Assembly: GCF_040703035.1 (NCBI RefSeq)
Contig: NZ_CP159996.1
Span: 3,258,001-3,322,000 of the forward strand
Direction: 5' to 3'
From: Terribacillus aidingensis
Lineage (GTDB): Bacteria; Bacillota; Bacilli; Bacillales; Amphibacillaceae
Length of the DNA stretch: 64,000 nt
Shown: positions 7,960-17,026 of the stretch, one piece after another
Position numbering within the stretch: position 1 is the stretch's first letter
Layout: every line of letters starts with the position of its first letter
Notes under the pieces: generated by a model
Told to the model about the DNA's origin: nothing
Seen by the model: the letters and a program-made list of their open reading frames with translations, nothing else
The model's database searches: none
Made by a program: the position numbers and the translations under genes

Positions 7960-8603
7960 CTCTGTTTCTGTCTGCTTTACTGCTTATAATTTCACTTATA
8001 TCGTCTCTGCTCGAAGTAGCGACATGTATATGAATTCATGTCGGTATTATATAGAAAAATATCAGAGAAGTACACCGTGTTAATATCAGATTCACCATGC
8101 AAATCGTACAAAGCAAAAATTTTATGTTTAGTTTGTGGTCAAACAGGGTATTTTATATGAGTTAAATAAGAGCGGTGTATAACAAGGATCATCCTTATGT
8201 TGGATGATAACTATGGCTGTGTATTCACTGAATAGATGGAAATATGTGTAGAGGAAAGGAGGAATTTACTCCCCTTTACTTGCTGATTTATTATGGTTAA
8301 TACAATTCAACTTACTGAATCCAAAACCTTTCAAATACGCTTTGAAAGCTTTTTTGATTACATTTTTTAAATCAAATTTCAGTATGGTTAAGGAGCTTTT
8401 GCACACAATATGTTACATGTAAGCAGAACGATGGATTAAACCTTAAATCAAGAAGTATGGGTGATAACAGTTAGATACATTTTCCTCATATGACAGCTTA
8501 GCTGGTTCTTTTCCGTTGCCCTTAGCGAAACGCAGGATTTTGAAGCCAGTTTAACTGAATTTGTTGTCCTTGTATAACCGTATACCATGGAGTTGACAAA
8601 AAA
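7960..8603. other. 644-bp gap: sigma-B promoter and long leader of the MFS gene
   Basis: Apart from the sigma-B promoter at 8126-8151 I see no gene here. Reading frames on both strands are short, start poorly and show no family resemblance. Confidence 0.5.
8126..8151 (+). promoter_or_regulatory. Sigma-B promoter upstream of ProP-like transporter
   Basis: GTTTAG, 14 bp, GGGTAT matches the sigma-B consensus with one change in the -35. The distance to the MFS start is about 450 bp, implying a long untranslated leader unless another promoter is also used. Confidence 0.6.
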
Positions 8604-10022
8604 ATGAAATTTAACAAGAAGAAAATCAACGTTGTAGATATTCAAACAGCGAAGAAAAGCGTATTTGCTACCGGAGTAGGAAATGCGATGGAATGGTTTG
8701 ATTTTGGGTTATATTCCTATTTGGCTGTTATTATCAGTCAAAACTTTTTTAGTGCTGTACAAAATGATGAGTTAAAATTAGTGTTTACCTTTGCGACATT
8801 TGCAATTGCTTTCTTAATGCGCCCTTTAGGCGGTATTATATTCGGTAAAATCGGTGACAGATCCGGAAGAAAAGTCGTTTTAACAACCACAATTATTTTA
8901 ATGGCCTTTTCTACATTACTCATCGGGTTATTGCCTACTTATGATCAAATTGGAATCTGGGCACCGATATTGCTATTAGTCGCCAGAATCATCCAAGGTT
9001 TCTCGACTGGTGGTGAATACGCTGGTGCAATGGTCTATATTGCCGAGTCTTCTCCCGATAATAAGCGTAATATACTGGGAAGCGGATTGGAAATTGGTAC
9101 ACTGACTGGTTATATATTGGCTTCACTCGTTGCCAGCATACTCTTTATCGCTTTATCAGATGAACAGATGGCCTCATGGGGATGGCGAATCCCGTTCTTG
9201 CTCGGATTACCGCTAGGACTTATCGGTTTGTACCTGAGAAAGAGCTTAGAGGAATCACCGATTTATGAAAACGAACTTTCGAATACTGAAGGACAGGAAC
9301 AAGAAGAAGAAAGCTTCCTGTCTATACTGAAAAACCACAAAAAAGATATTATTGTTTGTTTCGTAGCTGTTGCATTCTTCAATGTGACAAACTATATGCT
9401 GTTATCTTACATGCCTTCTTATTTAGATGAAATCATTGGCTTATCCAGTACTGTAGGTACCGTATTGATCACACTTGTCATGATCATCATGGTGCCACTG
9501 ACATTACTGTTCGGCCGACTCAGTGATAAAATCGGAAACAAAACGGTATTCTTAATTGGTTTAGGCGGATTAACACTTCTTTCTGCGTTTGCTTTTTATT
9601 TAGTGAACTTGAATGGGCTGGTGTATGTCTCGATAGGTATTCTCATTCTGGGTGTGCTGCTTGCAACGTATGAAGGGTCTATCCCCGGATCATTGCCAAC
9701 GCTTTTTTACACAGATATACGATATCGGACATTATCTGTAACGTTTAATGTCTCGGTTTCTATTTTCGGTGGTACGACACCATTAGTTTCCACCTGGCTC
9801 GTTCACCAAACAGGGAATAATTTAGCGCCAGCCTGGTATTTAACGATCGTGAGTATCATTGGATTCCTAGTGATTCTATTCTTGTTCAAGAGTACTTCAG
9901 GGAAATCCTTAAAAGGATCTTACCCAACAGTTGCTACGAAGTCTGAGTTTAAAGAAGCTGTTGAGAATCCAGAGGATGCACTATGGTGGAAAGCTGAACA
10001 AGAAGATAATAAGCCTGTGTGA
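8604..10022 (+). CDS. MFS metabolite:proton symporter, ProP/OusA-like (MHS family)
   Basis: 472 residues, about 12 membrane segments. [16 protein letters not shown] at the N-terminus, [20 protein letters not shown] (the loop 2-3 MFS signature) and the [16 protein letters not shown] segment are diagnostic of the MHS family, which includes the osmoprotectant transporters ProP and OusA and citrate and alpha-ketoglutarate carriers. A sigma-B promoter far upstream favours an osmoprotectant role. Translation probably starts at ATG 8604 behind GGAG at 8589-8592. A strong bidirectional terminator follows at 10038-10084. Confidence 0.85.
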   Translation: MKFNKKKINVVDIQTAKKSVFATGVGNAMEWFDFGLYSYLAVIISQNFFSAVQNDELKLVFTFATFAIAFLMRPLGGIIFGKIGDRSGRKVVLTTTIILMAFSTLLIGLLPTYDQIGIWAPILLLVARIIQGFSTGGEYAGAMVYIAESSPDNKRNILGSGLEIGTLTGYILASLVASILFIALSDEQMASWGWRIPFLLGLPLGLIGLYLRKSLEESPIYENELSNTEGQEQEEESFLSILKNHKKDIIVCFVAVAFFNVTNYMLLSYMPSYLDEIIGLSSTVGTVLITLVMIIMVPLTLLFGRLSDKIGNKTVFLIGLGGLTLLSAFAFYLVNLNGLVYVSIGILILGVLLATYEGSIPGSLPTLFYTDIRYRTLSVTFNVSVSIFGGTTPLVSTWLVHQTGNNLAPAWYLTIVSIIGFLVILFLFKSTSGKSLKGSYPTVATKSEFKEAVENPEDALWWKAEQEDNKPV

Positions 10023-10037
10023 TGCTCGTAAGTTACC

Positions 10038-10084
10038 ATAAAATAAGCTCAACCTCTCTTATGAGGTTGAGCTTATTTTATTTT
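10038..10084. terminator. Bidirectional terminator, MFS / TetR
   Basis: A near-perfect stem AAAATAAGCTCAACCTC / GAGGTTGAGCTTATTTT with a 6-base loop, between convergent genes. Confidence 0.9.
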
Positions 10085-10086
10085 CA

Positions 10087-10689
10087 CTAACGCCCAATGT
10101 ATTTAAATGATTGAATATGTGTCTGTGATAACTCGATAACGTCCATGGTGAATTGTTCCTCGGGAGTTTGGAAATCCTCTGCAATCAAGTCACGGACTAA
10201 CCCATAAAATCCAAAAGCCGTGTAAATCTTAAAGTAATCCATATTCACTTGCATATCATTGATCGTTTTGAATTCGAACTGCTTTTCATATATATTCTTA
10301 ATCGCATTGGGAAAGCGGGTATGCATGCCTGGCAGAGTGTCTTCATATTTGATTAGCTCAAAAAAGTTTTTGTGTTCATAAATGTATGCAATAAGCGAGA
10401 AGGATGGGACATCTATCTCTTTTGTAGATGTTCTTCTTCCTGGTGTGTACATAATACCCGCAGAGTCCTCAAGCCCCGTGAACATTTTATCAAGCAAATC
10501 CTCAGCCAACTCGATTTTATCTTGGTAATGGAAGTAGAATGTACTGCGGTTATATGCTGCTTCTTCGACAATATCCTTCACTGTGACAGCATGATATCCC
10601 TTTTTCTTAATCAGCTTGATTAACGCCTCACGAAAATGCGTTTTTGTCCGATTACGCCGTTTGGATGTCGAATCTTGTTCCAGTTCCAT
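10087..10689 (-). CDS. TetR/AcrR-family regulator
   Basis: 200 residues. The N-terminal helix-turn-helix (residues ~15-60) contains ALIKLIKKKGYHAVTVKDI and EAAYNRSTFYFHYQDK, typical of TetR. The C-terminal ligand domain resembles the TetR_C_7-like type seen in many Bacillaceae regulators. A GGGGGG run 10-15 bp upstream of ATG acts as ribosome binding site. It is divergent from the SDR gene at 10837, and two inverted repeats (10712-10732 and 10786-10802) lie in the shared intergenic DNA, so control of the SDR gene and of itself is likely. Confidence 0.88.
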   Translation of the reverse strand: MELEQDSTSKRRNRTKTHFREALIKLIKKKGYHAVTVKDIVEEAAYNRSTFYFHYQDKIELAEDLLDKMFTGLEDSAGIMYTPGRRTSTKEIDVPSFSLIAYIYEHKNFFELIKYEDTLPGMHTRFPNAIKNIYEKQFEFKTINDMQVNMDYFKIYTAFGFYGLVRDLIAEDFQTPEEQFTMDVIELSQTHIQSFKYIGR

Positions 10690-10711
10690 AAAAAAAATCC
10701 CCCCTTAGTCC

Positions 10712-10732
10712 GACAGTATTGGAATATCTGTC
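10712..10732. promoter_or_regulatory. Candidate TetR operator (imperfect palindrome)
   Basis: GACAG, 11 bp, CTGTC, with partial symmetry inside, located 23 bp upstream of the TetR start. Confidence 0.45.
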
Positions 10733-10785
10733 TAATACATAAACATCTGCTTTTCAGCTACTGATTGAGAAATGTGTCCAAAGTA

Positions 10786-10802
10786 TTACAATTAAATTGT
10801 AA
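10786..10802. promoter_or_regulatory. Perfect inverted repeat in the SDR promoter region
   Basis: TTACAAT-TAA-ATTGTAA, perfect 7-bp arms, 34 bp before the SDR start. The second half contains a -35-like TTGTAA, and TATACT lies 15 bp beyond it, so binding would block transcription. Confidence 0.45.
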
Positions 10803-10836
10803 CCGATTTAATTTCATTATACTGGGGGAAATAAGA

Positions 10837-11574
10837 ATGGGGAAATTACAAAACAAAGTTGCACTAATTACAGGGGGAGCATCAGGGATTGGCGCTGCTA
10901 CAGCTCGGCTTTTCGCAGCAGAAGGCGCTAAGCTCGTATTAGTCGACTTGAACGAAGAAAAGGGAAAAATGGTGGAAGAAGAGCTGAAAGCGAATGGTAC
11001 AGAAGCAATCTTCATCAAAACAAATATCACAAGCGAAAACGAAGTAGCTGATCTGTTCAAACAAGCAGTTACTGCCTTCGGTAAAGTCGATGTTGTGTTC
11101 AACAATGCCGGAATCGGCCGTGTGCATCCTTCGCATGAATTGGACTATGCTGAATGGCGTAACACAGTAAACGTGGACTTGGATGGTGTATTTTTAGTTG
11201 CCCGCGAAGCACTTCGCGTCATGCTTTTGAATGGCAGCGGCAATATCGTAAACACTGCTTCCATGTATGGCTGGGTCGGCTCACCTGGATCCGCAGCATA
11301 TAATGCAGCAAAAGGCGGCGTCGTGAATCTTACACGTTCTCTTGCACTTGAGTATGCGGACAAAAACATCCGTGTAAACGCACTATGCCCGGGATTCATC
11401 GACACACCAATCATCCCAGAAGATGATAAAGCAGCACTTTCCACGATGACACCAATGAAACGTCTTGGTAAAGCGGAAGAAATGGCGAAAGCTGTTTTAT
11501 TCCTAGCTTCCGACGACTCTTCTTACATGACTGGTAACAGCTTGATTGTTGATGGCGGTTATACAGCTCAATAA
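10837..11574 (+). CDS. Short-chain dehydrogenase/reductase (SDR)
   Basis: 245 residues from ATG 10837 (GGGGGAA ribosome binding site); a longer frame upstream has no such site. TGGASGIG at residues 13-20 binds the nicotinamide cofactor, NNAG follows near 87, a catalytic Ser lies in NTASMYG and the catalytic Tyr-Lys pair is YNAAK. The aspartate in VLVDL after strand 2 favours NAD over NADP. Classical SDRs oxidise alcohols or reduce ketones; the substrate is unknown. A second, related 247-residue SDR stands at 17027. Likely regulated by the divergent TetR. Confidence 0.88.
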   Translation: MGKLQNKVALITGGASGIGAATARLFAAEGAKLVLVDLNEEKGKMVEEELKANGTEAIFIKTNITSENEVADLFKQAVTAFGKVDVVFNNAGIGRVHPSHELDYAEWRNTVNVDLDGVFLVAREALRVMLLNGSGNIVNTASMYGWVGSPGSAAYNAAKGGVVNLTRSLALEYADKNIRVNALCPGFIDTPIIPEDDKAALSTMTPMKRLGKAEEMAKAVLFLASDDSSYMTGNSLIVDGGYTAQ

Positions 11575-11577
11575 TAT

Positions 11578-11616
11578 TTAAAGCCCCACTTCCTGATCGT
11601 GAGTGGGGCTTTTCTT
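11578..11616. terminator. Bidirectional terminator, SDR / TPR
   Basis: AAAGCCCCACT pairs with AGTGGGGCTTTT around TCCTGATCGTG. Confidence 0.88.
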
Positions 11617-11632
11617 TTGCTTTAACTACTTC

Positions 11633-12115
11633 TCAACTCCATACGATATCAAGCTTATCCGCATAAAAAGCAATTGCCTTCCGATATTCCAAGATGTCAC
11701 AATCCGAGGTGGTTTCCGCCAGCAATTGAAGGAGAATCTGCATTGCTTCACCATGATCTTTCTGATTATATTTCACCATGGCGAAGAAAACTGGAAAAGC
11801 ATTATTTTTCGGGAAGAGCTTCATTGCTTCCTTCAAGATTTGCTCAGCTTTTTTATAATGTCCGAGTGTTCGGTATGTACTTCCTAACCCTAAATAAGCT
11901 CCTTCTTCATTCTCACTTGATAATCCAATTTTAATTGCTCTTTCATAATATGGTACAGCATTAGCTTCCTCTCCAAGCACATCAAAGCTCCACGCACATT
12001 GGTACTGTATTTCCGCATCATCCGGATAAGCGGAAGCCAACTCAATCAACCTTTCATTGGCTTCTGTCAGCTTGCCTGCTTCTCTTAGACTAATCGCCTC
12101 AGTTAGCTCATTCAT
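11633..12115 (-). CDS. TPR-repeat protein, third gene of the lytS-lytT operon
   Basis: 160 residues made of tandem TPR helices (for example PDDAEIQYQCAWSFDVLGE and GAYLGLGSTYRTLGHYKKAE). Its ATG overlaps the stop codon of lytT (ATGA), so it is translationally coupled to the two-component system. TPR proteins mediate protein-protein contacts; a role in tuning the LytST output is possible but inferred only from position. The gene ends 17 bp before the shared terminator. Confidence 0.85.
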   Translation of the reverse strand: MNELTEAISLREAGKLTEANERLIELASAYPDDAEIQYQCAWSFDVLGEEANAVPYYERAIKIGLSSENEEGAYLGLGSTYRTLGHYKKAEQILKEAMKLFPKNNAFPVFFAMVKYNQKDHGEAMQILLQLLAETTSDCDILEYRKAIAFYADKLDIVWS

Positions 12116-12825
12116 AGACCAAATCGCTCCTTAACTTCCCTCACATAGGTTCTGCTGACTGGCACTTTAGAGCCATCCTCCATCACAAGATTATAAGTGG
12201 AATTGAACCATGGCTCTAGCGCTGTTACATGTTCGAGCTGAACGATGTAACTGCGATGGACACGCATAAAACTTGAAGCTGTCAGCTTCTTTTCCACAGA
12301 TGCCAGCGGCTCATTCAAATGGAAGAGTTTCTGAAGTGTCTTAATCTGGGTTTTGCCGCCTTGCGTAGTGATATATAGGATAGATTGAATGTCCAGCAGG
12401 GAAATCCGTTCATCTTCCATGACTGGCAGCTTTTTAATTGGCGTTTTAGGCTCTGGAACAGCCGGGATCATACGCTGCAGCTTGTGAATGCATTGATTGA
12501 TCCGCTGTTCGTCGAACGGCTTGAGCAAGTAATCCGCTGCGTGCAGCTCAAATGCTTGTAAAGCATAGTCATCATACGCTGTAGCAAAGACGAAGGATGG
12601 TGATTTTGGCAGCTCTTGCAGTTTCTCCGCCAGCTGCAGACCAGTTCCCTCAGCAAGTTCTATATCCAAAAAAACAACATCTGGCGCTGTGTTACGAATG
12701 GCTTCATAGCTTTTGGTTAACGTAGATCCTTCCCCGACAACTTCGACTTCCCCACTGTTTTCCAAAAGAAAGACAAGCTCCTGCCGGGCGAGCGGTTCAT
12801 CCTCGACGATAAAGGCTGTCATCAT
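12112..12825 (-). CDS. lytT: LytTR-family response regulator (LytT/LytR-like)
   Basis: 237 residues from ATG 12825 (ribosome binding site AAGGGGAG); the frame is open further upstream but overlaps lytS. Residues 1-115 form a receiver domain with the acidic pair in VEDEP, phospho-acceptor Asp in VVFLDIELAEGTG and Lys in YLLKPFDE. Residues ~135-235 are a LytTR DNA-binding domain (FMRVHRSYIVQLEHV and SRTYVREVKERFGL). Partner of the LytS kinase just upstream with a 29-bp overlap. In relatives such systems induce lrgAB/pftAB or cstA-like pyruvate transporters; none of these targets is adjacent here. Confidence 0.92.
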   Translation of the reverse strand: MMTAFIVEDEPLARQELVFLLENSGEVEVVGEGSTLTKSYEAIRNTAPDVVFLDIELAEGTGLQLAEKLQELPKSPSFVFATAYDDYALQAFELHAADYLLKPFDEQRINQCIHKLQRMIPAVPEPKTPIKKLPVMEDERISLLDIQSILYITTQGGKTQIKTLQKLFHLNEPLASVEKKLTASSFMRVHRSYIVQLEHVTALEPWFNSTYNLVMEDGSKVPVSRTYVREVKERFGL

Positions 12826-14578
12826 ATGGTATCTCCCCTTTCTGATTACTTGGAAGCTGGATACGAATCGAGGTGCCTGCCTCCTGCTTACTCGTAATAA
12901 GCATAGTTGCTTCGTGATTATAAATACCTTCCAGTCGTTCACGTATATTAATCAGTGCTGTTCCTGTTCCTGTTACCGAATCGACAGTCTGCTGACCTGC
13001 TTGATTCAGCTTATCCTGTTCGATTCCACGTCCATTATCCTTCACGGTAATGCTGACATAACCCTCTTTTCTTTTGATACTGATCAGGATTATTCCGTTT
13101 GCTTCTGTGTCACGAAACCCATGCTTCACACTATTCTCCACCAATGGCTGCAGCAGGAATGGCGGGACAAGTATCTGCTCCAAGCCCGGCTCTATCTCAA
13201 GCTGCAACATGAATTTTTCTGGAAATCTAGCTTGCTCAAGCGTTATATAAGCTCTAATATGTTCGATTTCTTTCTCAAGCGGAATCAGTATATGCCTTGC
13301 ACCCTGCAGGTTGCTCCGAAAAAAGCGGCTCAGCTCCTGCAGCAGGCGGCGCGCCTGATTCGGATCCGTTCTGCAAAGAATGGATATCGTATTAATGCTG
13401 TTAAATAGAAAGTGTGGATGTACTTGTGCTTGCAATGCTTTGATCTCTGCGTCCTTCAGAAGCTTACTCTGCTGCTCTGCTTCAGCGAGCTCCAGCTGTG
13501 TGGAAAATAGATTAGCTAACCCTTCTGCCAGCTCCTGCTCCACCCGCGTCAAATCATTGGGATTCCTAAAATACAGCTTTAACGTGCCGACTGTTTCCTC
13601 TCCGACTCGAAGCGGCAGAACGACCGCCGCACGCAGCGGGCAGTTCGGATGGGAGCATAAAATCTCTTCCTGTGATTTAGCTGTCAGTACACGGCCTTCC
13701 CGAAGCGAACGCTTTGTCAGCTCGGTAGCAAAACCATGGATTGGCAAGTGATGATCAGACCCCACGCCAACATGAGTCAGCACGCCATGTTTATCTGTTA
13801 TGGCAATCGCATCGGCCTCAGTCCATTCCAGCATGATTTCAGCAACTTTATTACACGAGTCTGTGTTCAGCCCTTTCCGAAAATAAGGGAGCGTCCTGTC
13901 TGCAATAGCAAATGCTGCATTCGTCTGCAATGCTCGCGTACGCTCCTGCTCCCGCAGAATGATCTGGATGATCAGCATGAACAGCAGCATGCCGATTCCA
14001 TTGATCACAATCATTGGCAAACCGATGATTTGTACAAGCTGCCAAGCGGGTTCCATGTTGGATGCTAATAACAAAATCAGCGCCATCTGGATGATTTCCA
14101 TTGAAACACCGATCAGGATAGCATATCCTGCTGTCAGCTGTTTTTTCTGTTTTCGCCGTCGTCCGAAATAGCCCGCTGCTAAACCAGCTAACACAGTCGA
14201 GATTGCACAAGCCTCGGCTGTGAATCCGCCTAGAAATAATCGGTGCAAACCAGCTATTAATCCCACACCCAGCCCAACAAAAGGTCCTCCCAGCAAGCCG
14301 CCGATCGTCACCCCAAGAATCCGTGTATTTGCAATGGCACTATCCGCCTCAATGTCCAATAACCACGTGTTGGCCATACGGCTATCACCATGTATTTCCA
14401 CGCCTGTGTAGTTACTCAACACACCAAAGAAGCCGAAAATAAGCAATAAAAGCAGCTTCTCCTTCATTGATTGATTATGAAGAATAAGCCGTCGAAACGC
14501 TTTCAATTGGGAGAACAGGAAAACCGTTATCAAGATGATACCTACCCGCTCAATCATTAATGGAACCAAACTCAGCAT
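12797..14578 (-). CDS. lytS: LytS-family sensor histidine kinase
   Basis: 593 residues from ATG 14578 (GGGGGGAG ribosome binding site). Residues ~1-190 are the 5TM-5TMR_LYT membrane sensor (MIERVGIILITVFLF, then N-R-GV and GG-PFVGLGVGLIAGLHR). A GAF domain spans ~230-360, followed by the His_kinase domain with the phospho-acceptor region ALQAQVHPHFLFNSINTIS and an ATPase domain ending with DNGRGI and GTGTALINIRERL. It likely senses extracellular pyruvate or membrane state. First gene of lytS-lytT-TPR. No obvious target gene is adjacent, but a second LytS-like gene begins at 63933 and cstA lies at the left edge. Confidence 0.93.
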   Translation of the reverse strand: MLSLVPLMIERVGIILITVFLFSQLKAFRRLILHNQSMKEKLLLLLIFGFFGVLSNYTGVEIHGDSRMANTWLLDIEADSAIANTRILGVTIGGLLGGPFVGLGVGLIAGLHRLFLGGFTAEACAISTVLAGLAAGYFGRRRKQKKQLTAGYAILIGVSMEIIQMALILLLASNMEPAWQLVQIIGLPMIVINGIGMLLFMLIIQIILREQERTRALQTNAAFAIADRTLPYFRKGLNTDSCNKVAEIMLEWTEADAIAITDKHGVLTHVGVGSDHHLPIHGFATELTKRSLREGRVLTAKSQEEILCSHPNCPLRAAVVLPLRVGEETVGTLKLYFRNPNDLTRVEQELAEGLANLFSTQLELAEAEQQSKLLKDAEIKALQAQVHPHFLFNSINTISILCRTDPNQARRLLQELSRFFRSNLQGARHILIPLEKEIEHIRAYITLEQARFPEKFMLQLEIEPGLEQILVPPFLLQPLVENSVKHGFRDTEANGIILISIKRKEGYVSITVKDNGRGIEQDKLNQAGQQTVDSVTGTGTALINIRERLEGIYNHEATMLITSKQEAGTSIRIQLPSNQKGEIPYDDSLYRRG

Positions 14579-14712
14579 GCTGTCTCCCCCCGCAATATGT
14601 CTTAGTTCCATTTTATCGGAAAGGCTTCCAGTTTAATAGATAACGCATCAAAATGATCCTGCTTTTCTGTTATAATAGTACGAGTTTAATACCGTTTAGG
14701 AGGCTTTTACAT

Positions 14713-14916
14713 ATGTTGAAAAAGAACGCCCTTTATATACTCTTCCTTGGTATACTCTGTATCCTCGCGGGAATTGCTGTGATGATTTGGGCTAGTGATA
14801 AATTTTATTTAGGAATTGCTTTTGTTGTGCTTGGATTAGTGTATGGACTGGCTGGATTATTGCTGTACCGCAGATTGAGAAAAATAGCAGCGAAAAAGGC
14901 TGAGTCTAAAGAGTAA
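14713..14916 (+). CDS. 67-residue two-TM membrane protein
   Basis: Starts at ATG 14713 behind AGGAGG (14698-14703). Two hydrophobic segments (about 7-24 and 32-50) are followed by a basic, lysine-rich tail. No family recognised; divergent from lytS. Function unknown. Confidence 0.6.
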   Translation: MLKKNALYILFLGILCILAGIAVMIWASDKFYLGIAFVVLGLVYGLAGLLLYRRLRKIAAKKAESKE

Positions 14917-14972
14917 TCGAAACAAAATAGCCTTTCGTGTGAACACTTTCTTGTAATTTCTATCGATTATAA

Positions 14973-15137
14973 ATGGAGGAAAAGGCGAGGAAACTATCCA
15001 TCAAAATAAAGCTGGAAATCTCCCCGTACGTTTCAGCAGGAATAGCTGTAGCGGCTAGTTACTTCACCATCAAGAAAATTCGCAGCTACTTAACCGCCTT
15101 GCTTTCACTAAGCTTGGCGGTTTTCATTTATCTTTAG
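14973..15137 (+). CDS. Doubtful 54-codon ORF before the glucosidase gene
   Basis: ATG at 14973 opens a 54-residue frame (starts MEEKARKLSIKIKLEISPY) with hydrophobic stretches near 20-30 and 38-54. There is no ribosome binding site upstream and the last third is the terminator-like hairpin 15092-15125, so it may be a decayed gene or chance. Confidence 0.2.
   Translation: MEEKARKLSIKIKLEISPYVSAGIAVAASYFTIKKIRSYLTALLSLSLAVFIYL
15092..15125 (+). terminator. Terminator upstream of the GH13 gene
   Basis: AACCGCC and GGCGGTT, with an inner GCTT/AAGC pair, followed by TTTT; would end transcription of the small membrane protein. Confidence 0.6.
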
Positions 15138-15181
15138 TAAGGGAATAGTCCTACATGAAAATTTGGAGGACAGGTGATCAG

Positions 15182-16870
15182 ATGGAGATGGAGAAGAAGT
15201 ACTGGAAAGAAAGTGTTATCTACGAATTATATACCCGTAGCTTCAAAGACAGCAACGGAGACGGAATCGGTGATTTTGGCGGTATATTAGAAAAGATTGA
15301 CTACTTGGAATATCTCGGAGTGGATACTGTTTGGCTTCCGCCAATCTATGTATCTGCCGATGTCGACCACGGCTATGATGTAAAGGATTTCAGAGCTATT
15401 CAGCCGGAGTACGGGACAATCGAACAATTCGATGTCTTACTGGCAGAGTTTCATCGTCGCGGCATTAAACTTGTGCTCGATATTGTCCCGAATCATACCT
15501 CCATTGAGCACGAGTGGTTCCAGCAAGCGAGATCTTCCAAGGATAATCCTTATCATGATTATTATATTTGGGAACAAGGAAATACTGATGGTTCCCCGCC
15601 TTCGAATTGGCGCTCCCATCTTGGACAACCTGTATGGACGTGGAACGAGCAGACAGAAGAATATTATTTGCATCTGTACAGTGATAAACAGCCTGATCTA
15701 AATTGGGATAACCCGCAAGTCCGCCAAGAAATATATGATATTATGCGTTTCTGGCTGGAAAAAGGAATAGACGGCTTCCGTATTGATGCAGTGAATGTCA
15801 TCTCGAAGGATCGGCGTTACCCAGATTCTGACCAAGGGACCTTGCAGGCTAATGGTGAAGAATACTTTAAGAACGGTCCGCACATCCACGACTATCTGCA
15901 TGAAATGAACAAAGAGCTGAAAAAGGATTTTGAATTCTTCACAGCAGGTGAAACTTCTGCCGTACATGATCACGATGTTCTTCGGTATACAAAGCCGGAG
16001 CGGGAAGAGTTGGACATGGTATTATCTGCTGAAGCATCTGAGCTCGCTGATCAGGATGAAGATAAATACAAGAGTAAGGACTGGACAGTACATGATTTCC
16101 GAGAGGTACTACGCAAATGGCAGAAGGATGTCGGTGACGGCGGAGGCTGGTTCGGCTTATATCTCAGCCATCATGATGCACCGCGAATGGTTTCTACCTT
16201 TGCAGATGATGGAGAATATCGGATTCCATCCGCAAAGCTATTAGCTACAATGCTGCATACTTTGCGCGGCACACCGTTCATTTTCCAGGGAGAAGAACTT
16301 GGAATGACCAACTATAACCATTTCGATTCTATTGATGAAATAGATGACCAGGAAGCACTCAGCTATTATGATTTGAAAGTGAACGAGCAAGGTGAGTCAG
16401 AAACGAAAATTATGGATCGGATACAGGAGAAGACACGTGACCATGCCAGAACCCCAATGCAGTGGGATACCTCTGATCATGCAGGGTTCACAATCGGCAC
16501 ACCTTGGCTTCCGGTCAATCCAAATCATAAAGAAATTAATGTGGAATCAGGTGTTGAGAATCCTGATTCCGTTCTGCAGTTTTATCGAAAACTAATTCGG
16601 CTGCGTAAAGAAAATTCCATAATGGTGTATGGGGAATTTGAGATTATCCTTAACGACCACGACCAAATCTTTGGGTATATACGCAGGCTCGATGATGAGG
16701 AATGGGTTATCCTGCTGAACATGACGGATGAAGAAGCACACTACGATATCCCCAGTGCATGTGTGGATGATTGGGATAACAAGCATTGTGTCATTAGTAA
16801 TTATCCACATGTGGATAATCAAGATACATTAAGACCGTATGAAGCAATTGTGTATAAGTATGTAAAATAG
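15182..16870 (+). CDS. GH13 alpha-glucosidase / oligo-1,6-glucosidase
   Basis: 562 residues from ATG 15182 (GGAGG and AGGTGA upstream). Cytoplasmic, no signal peptide. The (beta/alpha)8 GH13 core shows IVPNHTS (region I), GFRIDAVN with nucleophile D202 (region II), FFTAGET with acid/base E257 (region III) and SHHDAPR with D332 (region IV). The overall layout (SVIYELYTRSFKDSNGDGIGD at the N-terminus, ARTPMQW late) is that of the GH13_31 oligo-1,6-glucosidase/alpha-glucosidase group. It hydrolyses isomalto- or malto-oligosaccharides to glucose. No sugar transporter or regulator is adjacent. The H-H-D in region IV instead of the commoner N-H-D is mildly unusual. Confidence 0.9.
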   Translation: MEMEKKYWKESVIYELYTRSFKDSNGDGIGDFGGILEKIDYLEYLGVDTVWLPPIYVSADVDHGYDVKDFRAIQPEYGTIEQFDVLLAEFHRRGIKLVLDIVPNHTSIEHEWFQQARSSKDNPYHDYYIWEQGNTDGSPPSNWRSHLGQPVWTWNEQTEEYYLHLYSDKQPDLNWDNPQVRQEIYDIMRFWLEKGIDGFRIDAVNVISKDRRYPDSDQGTLQANGEEYFKNGPHIHDYLHEMNKELKKDFEFFTAGETSAVHDHDVLRYTKPEREELDMVLSAEASELADQDEDKYKSKDWTVHDFREVLRKWQKDVGDGGGWFGLYLSHHDAPRMVSTFADDGEYRIPSAKLLATMLHTLRGTPFIFQGEELGMTNYNHFDSIDEIDDQEALSYYDLKVNEQGESETKIMDRIQEKTRDHARTPMQWDTSDHAGFTIGTPWLPVNPNHKEINVESGVENPDSVLQFYRKLIRLRKENSIMVYGEFEIILNDHDQIFGYIRRLDDEEWVILLNMTDEEAHYDIPSACVDDWDNKHCVISNYPHVDNQDTLRPYEAIVYKYVK

Positions 16871-16874
16871 TTGA

Positions 16875-16920
16875 GATATTATAAGAGGAGTGTCTGATAG
16901 ACTCTCCTCTTAAGATATGA
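16875..16920 (+). terminator. Hairpin after the GH13 gene
   Basis: AAGAGGAG/CTCCTCTT stem with inner GTC/GAC pairing; the T-run is weak. Confidence 0.5.
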
Positions 16921-17026
16921 AAAAAATACTACTAATGTGTCAATTTCTTGACTTATCTAATTCAAAAGTTCATCATAAAGTTGTAGGATAATTTACCTAA
17001 ACATAAATTCACTGGGGGTAACACAT

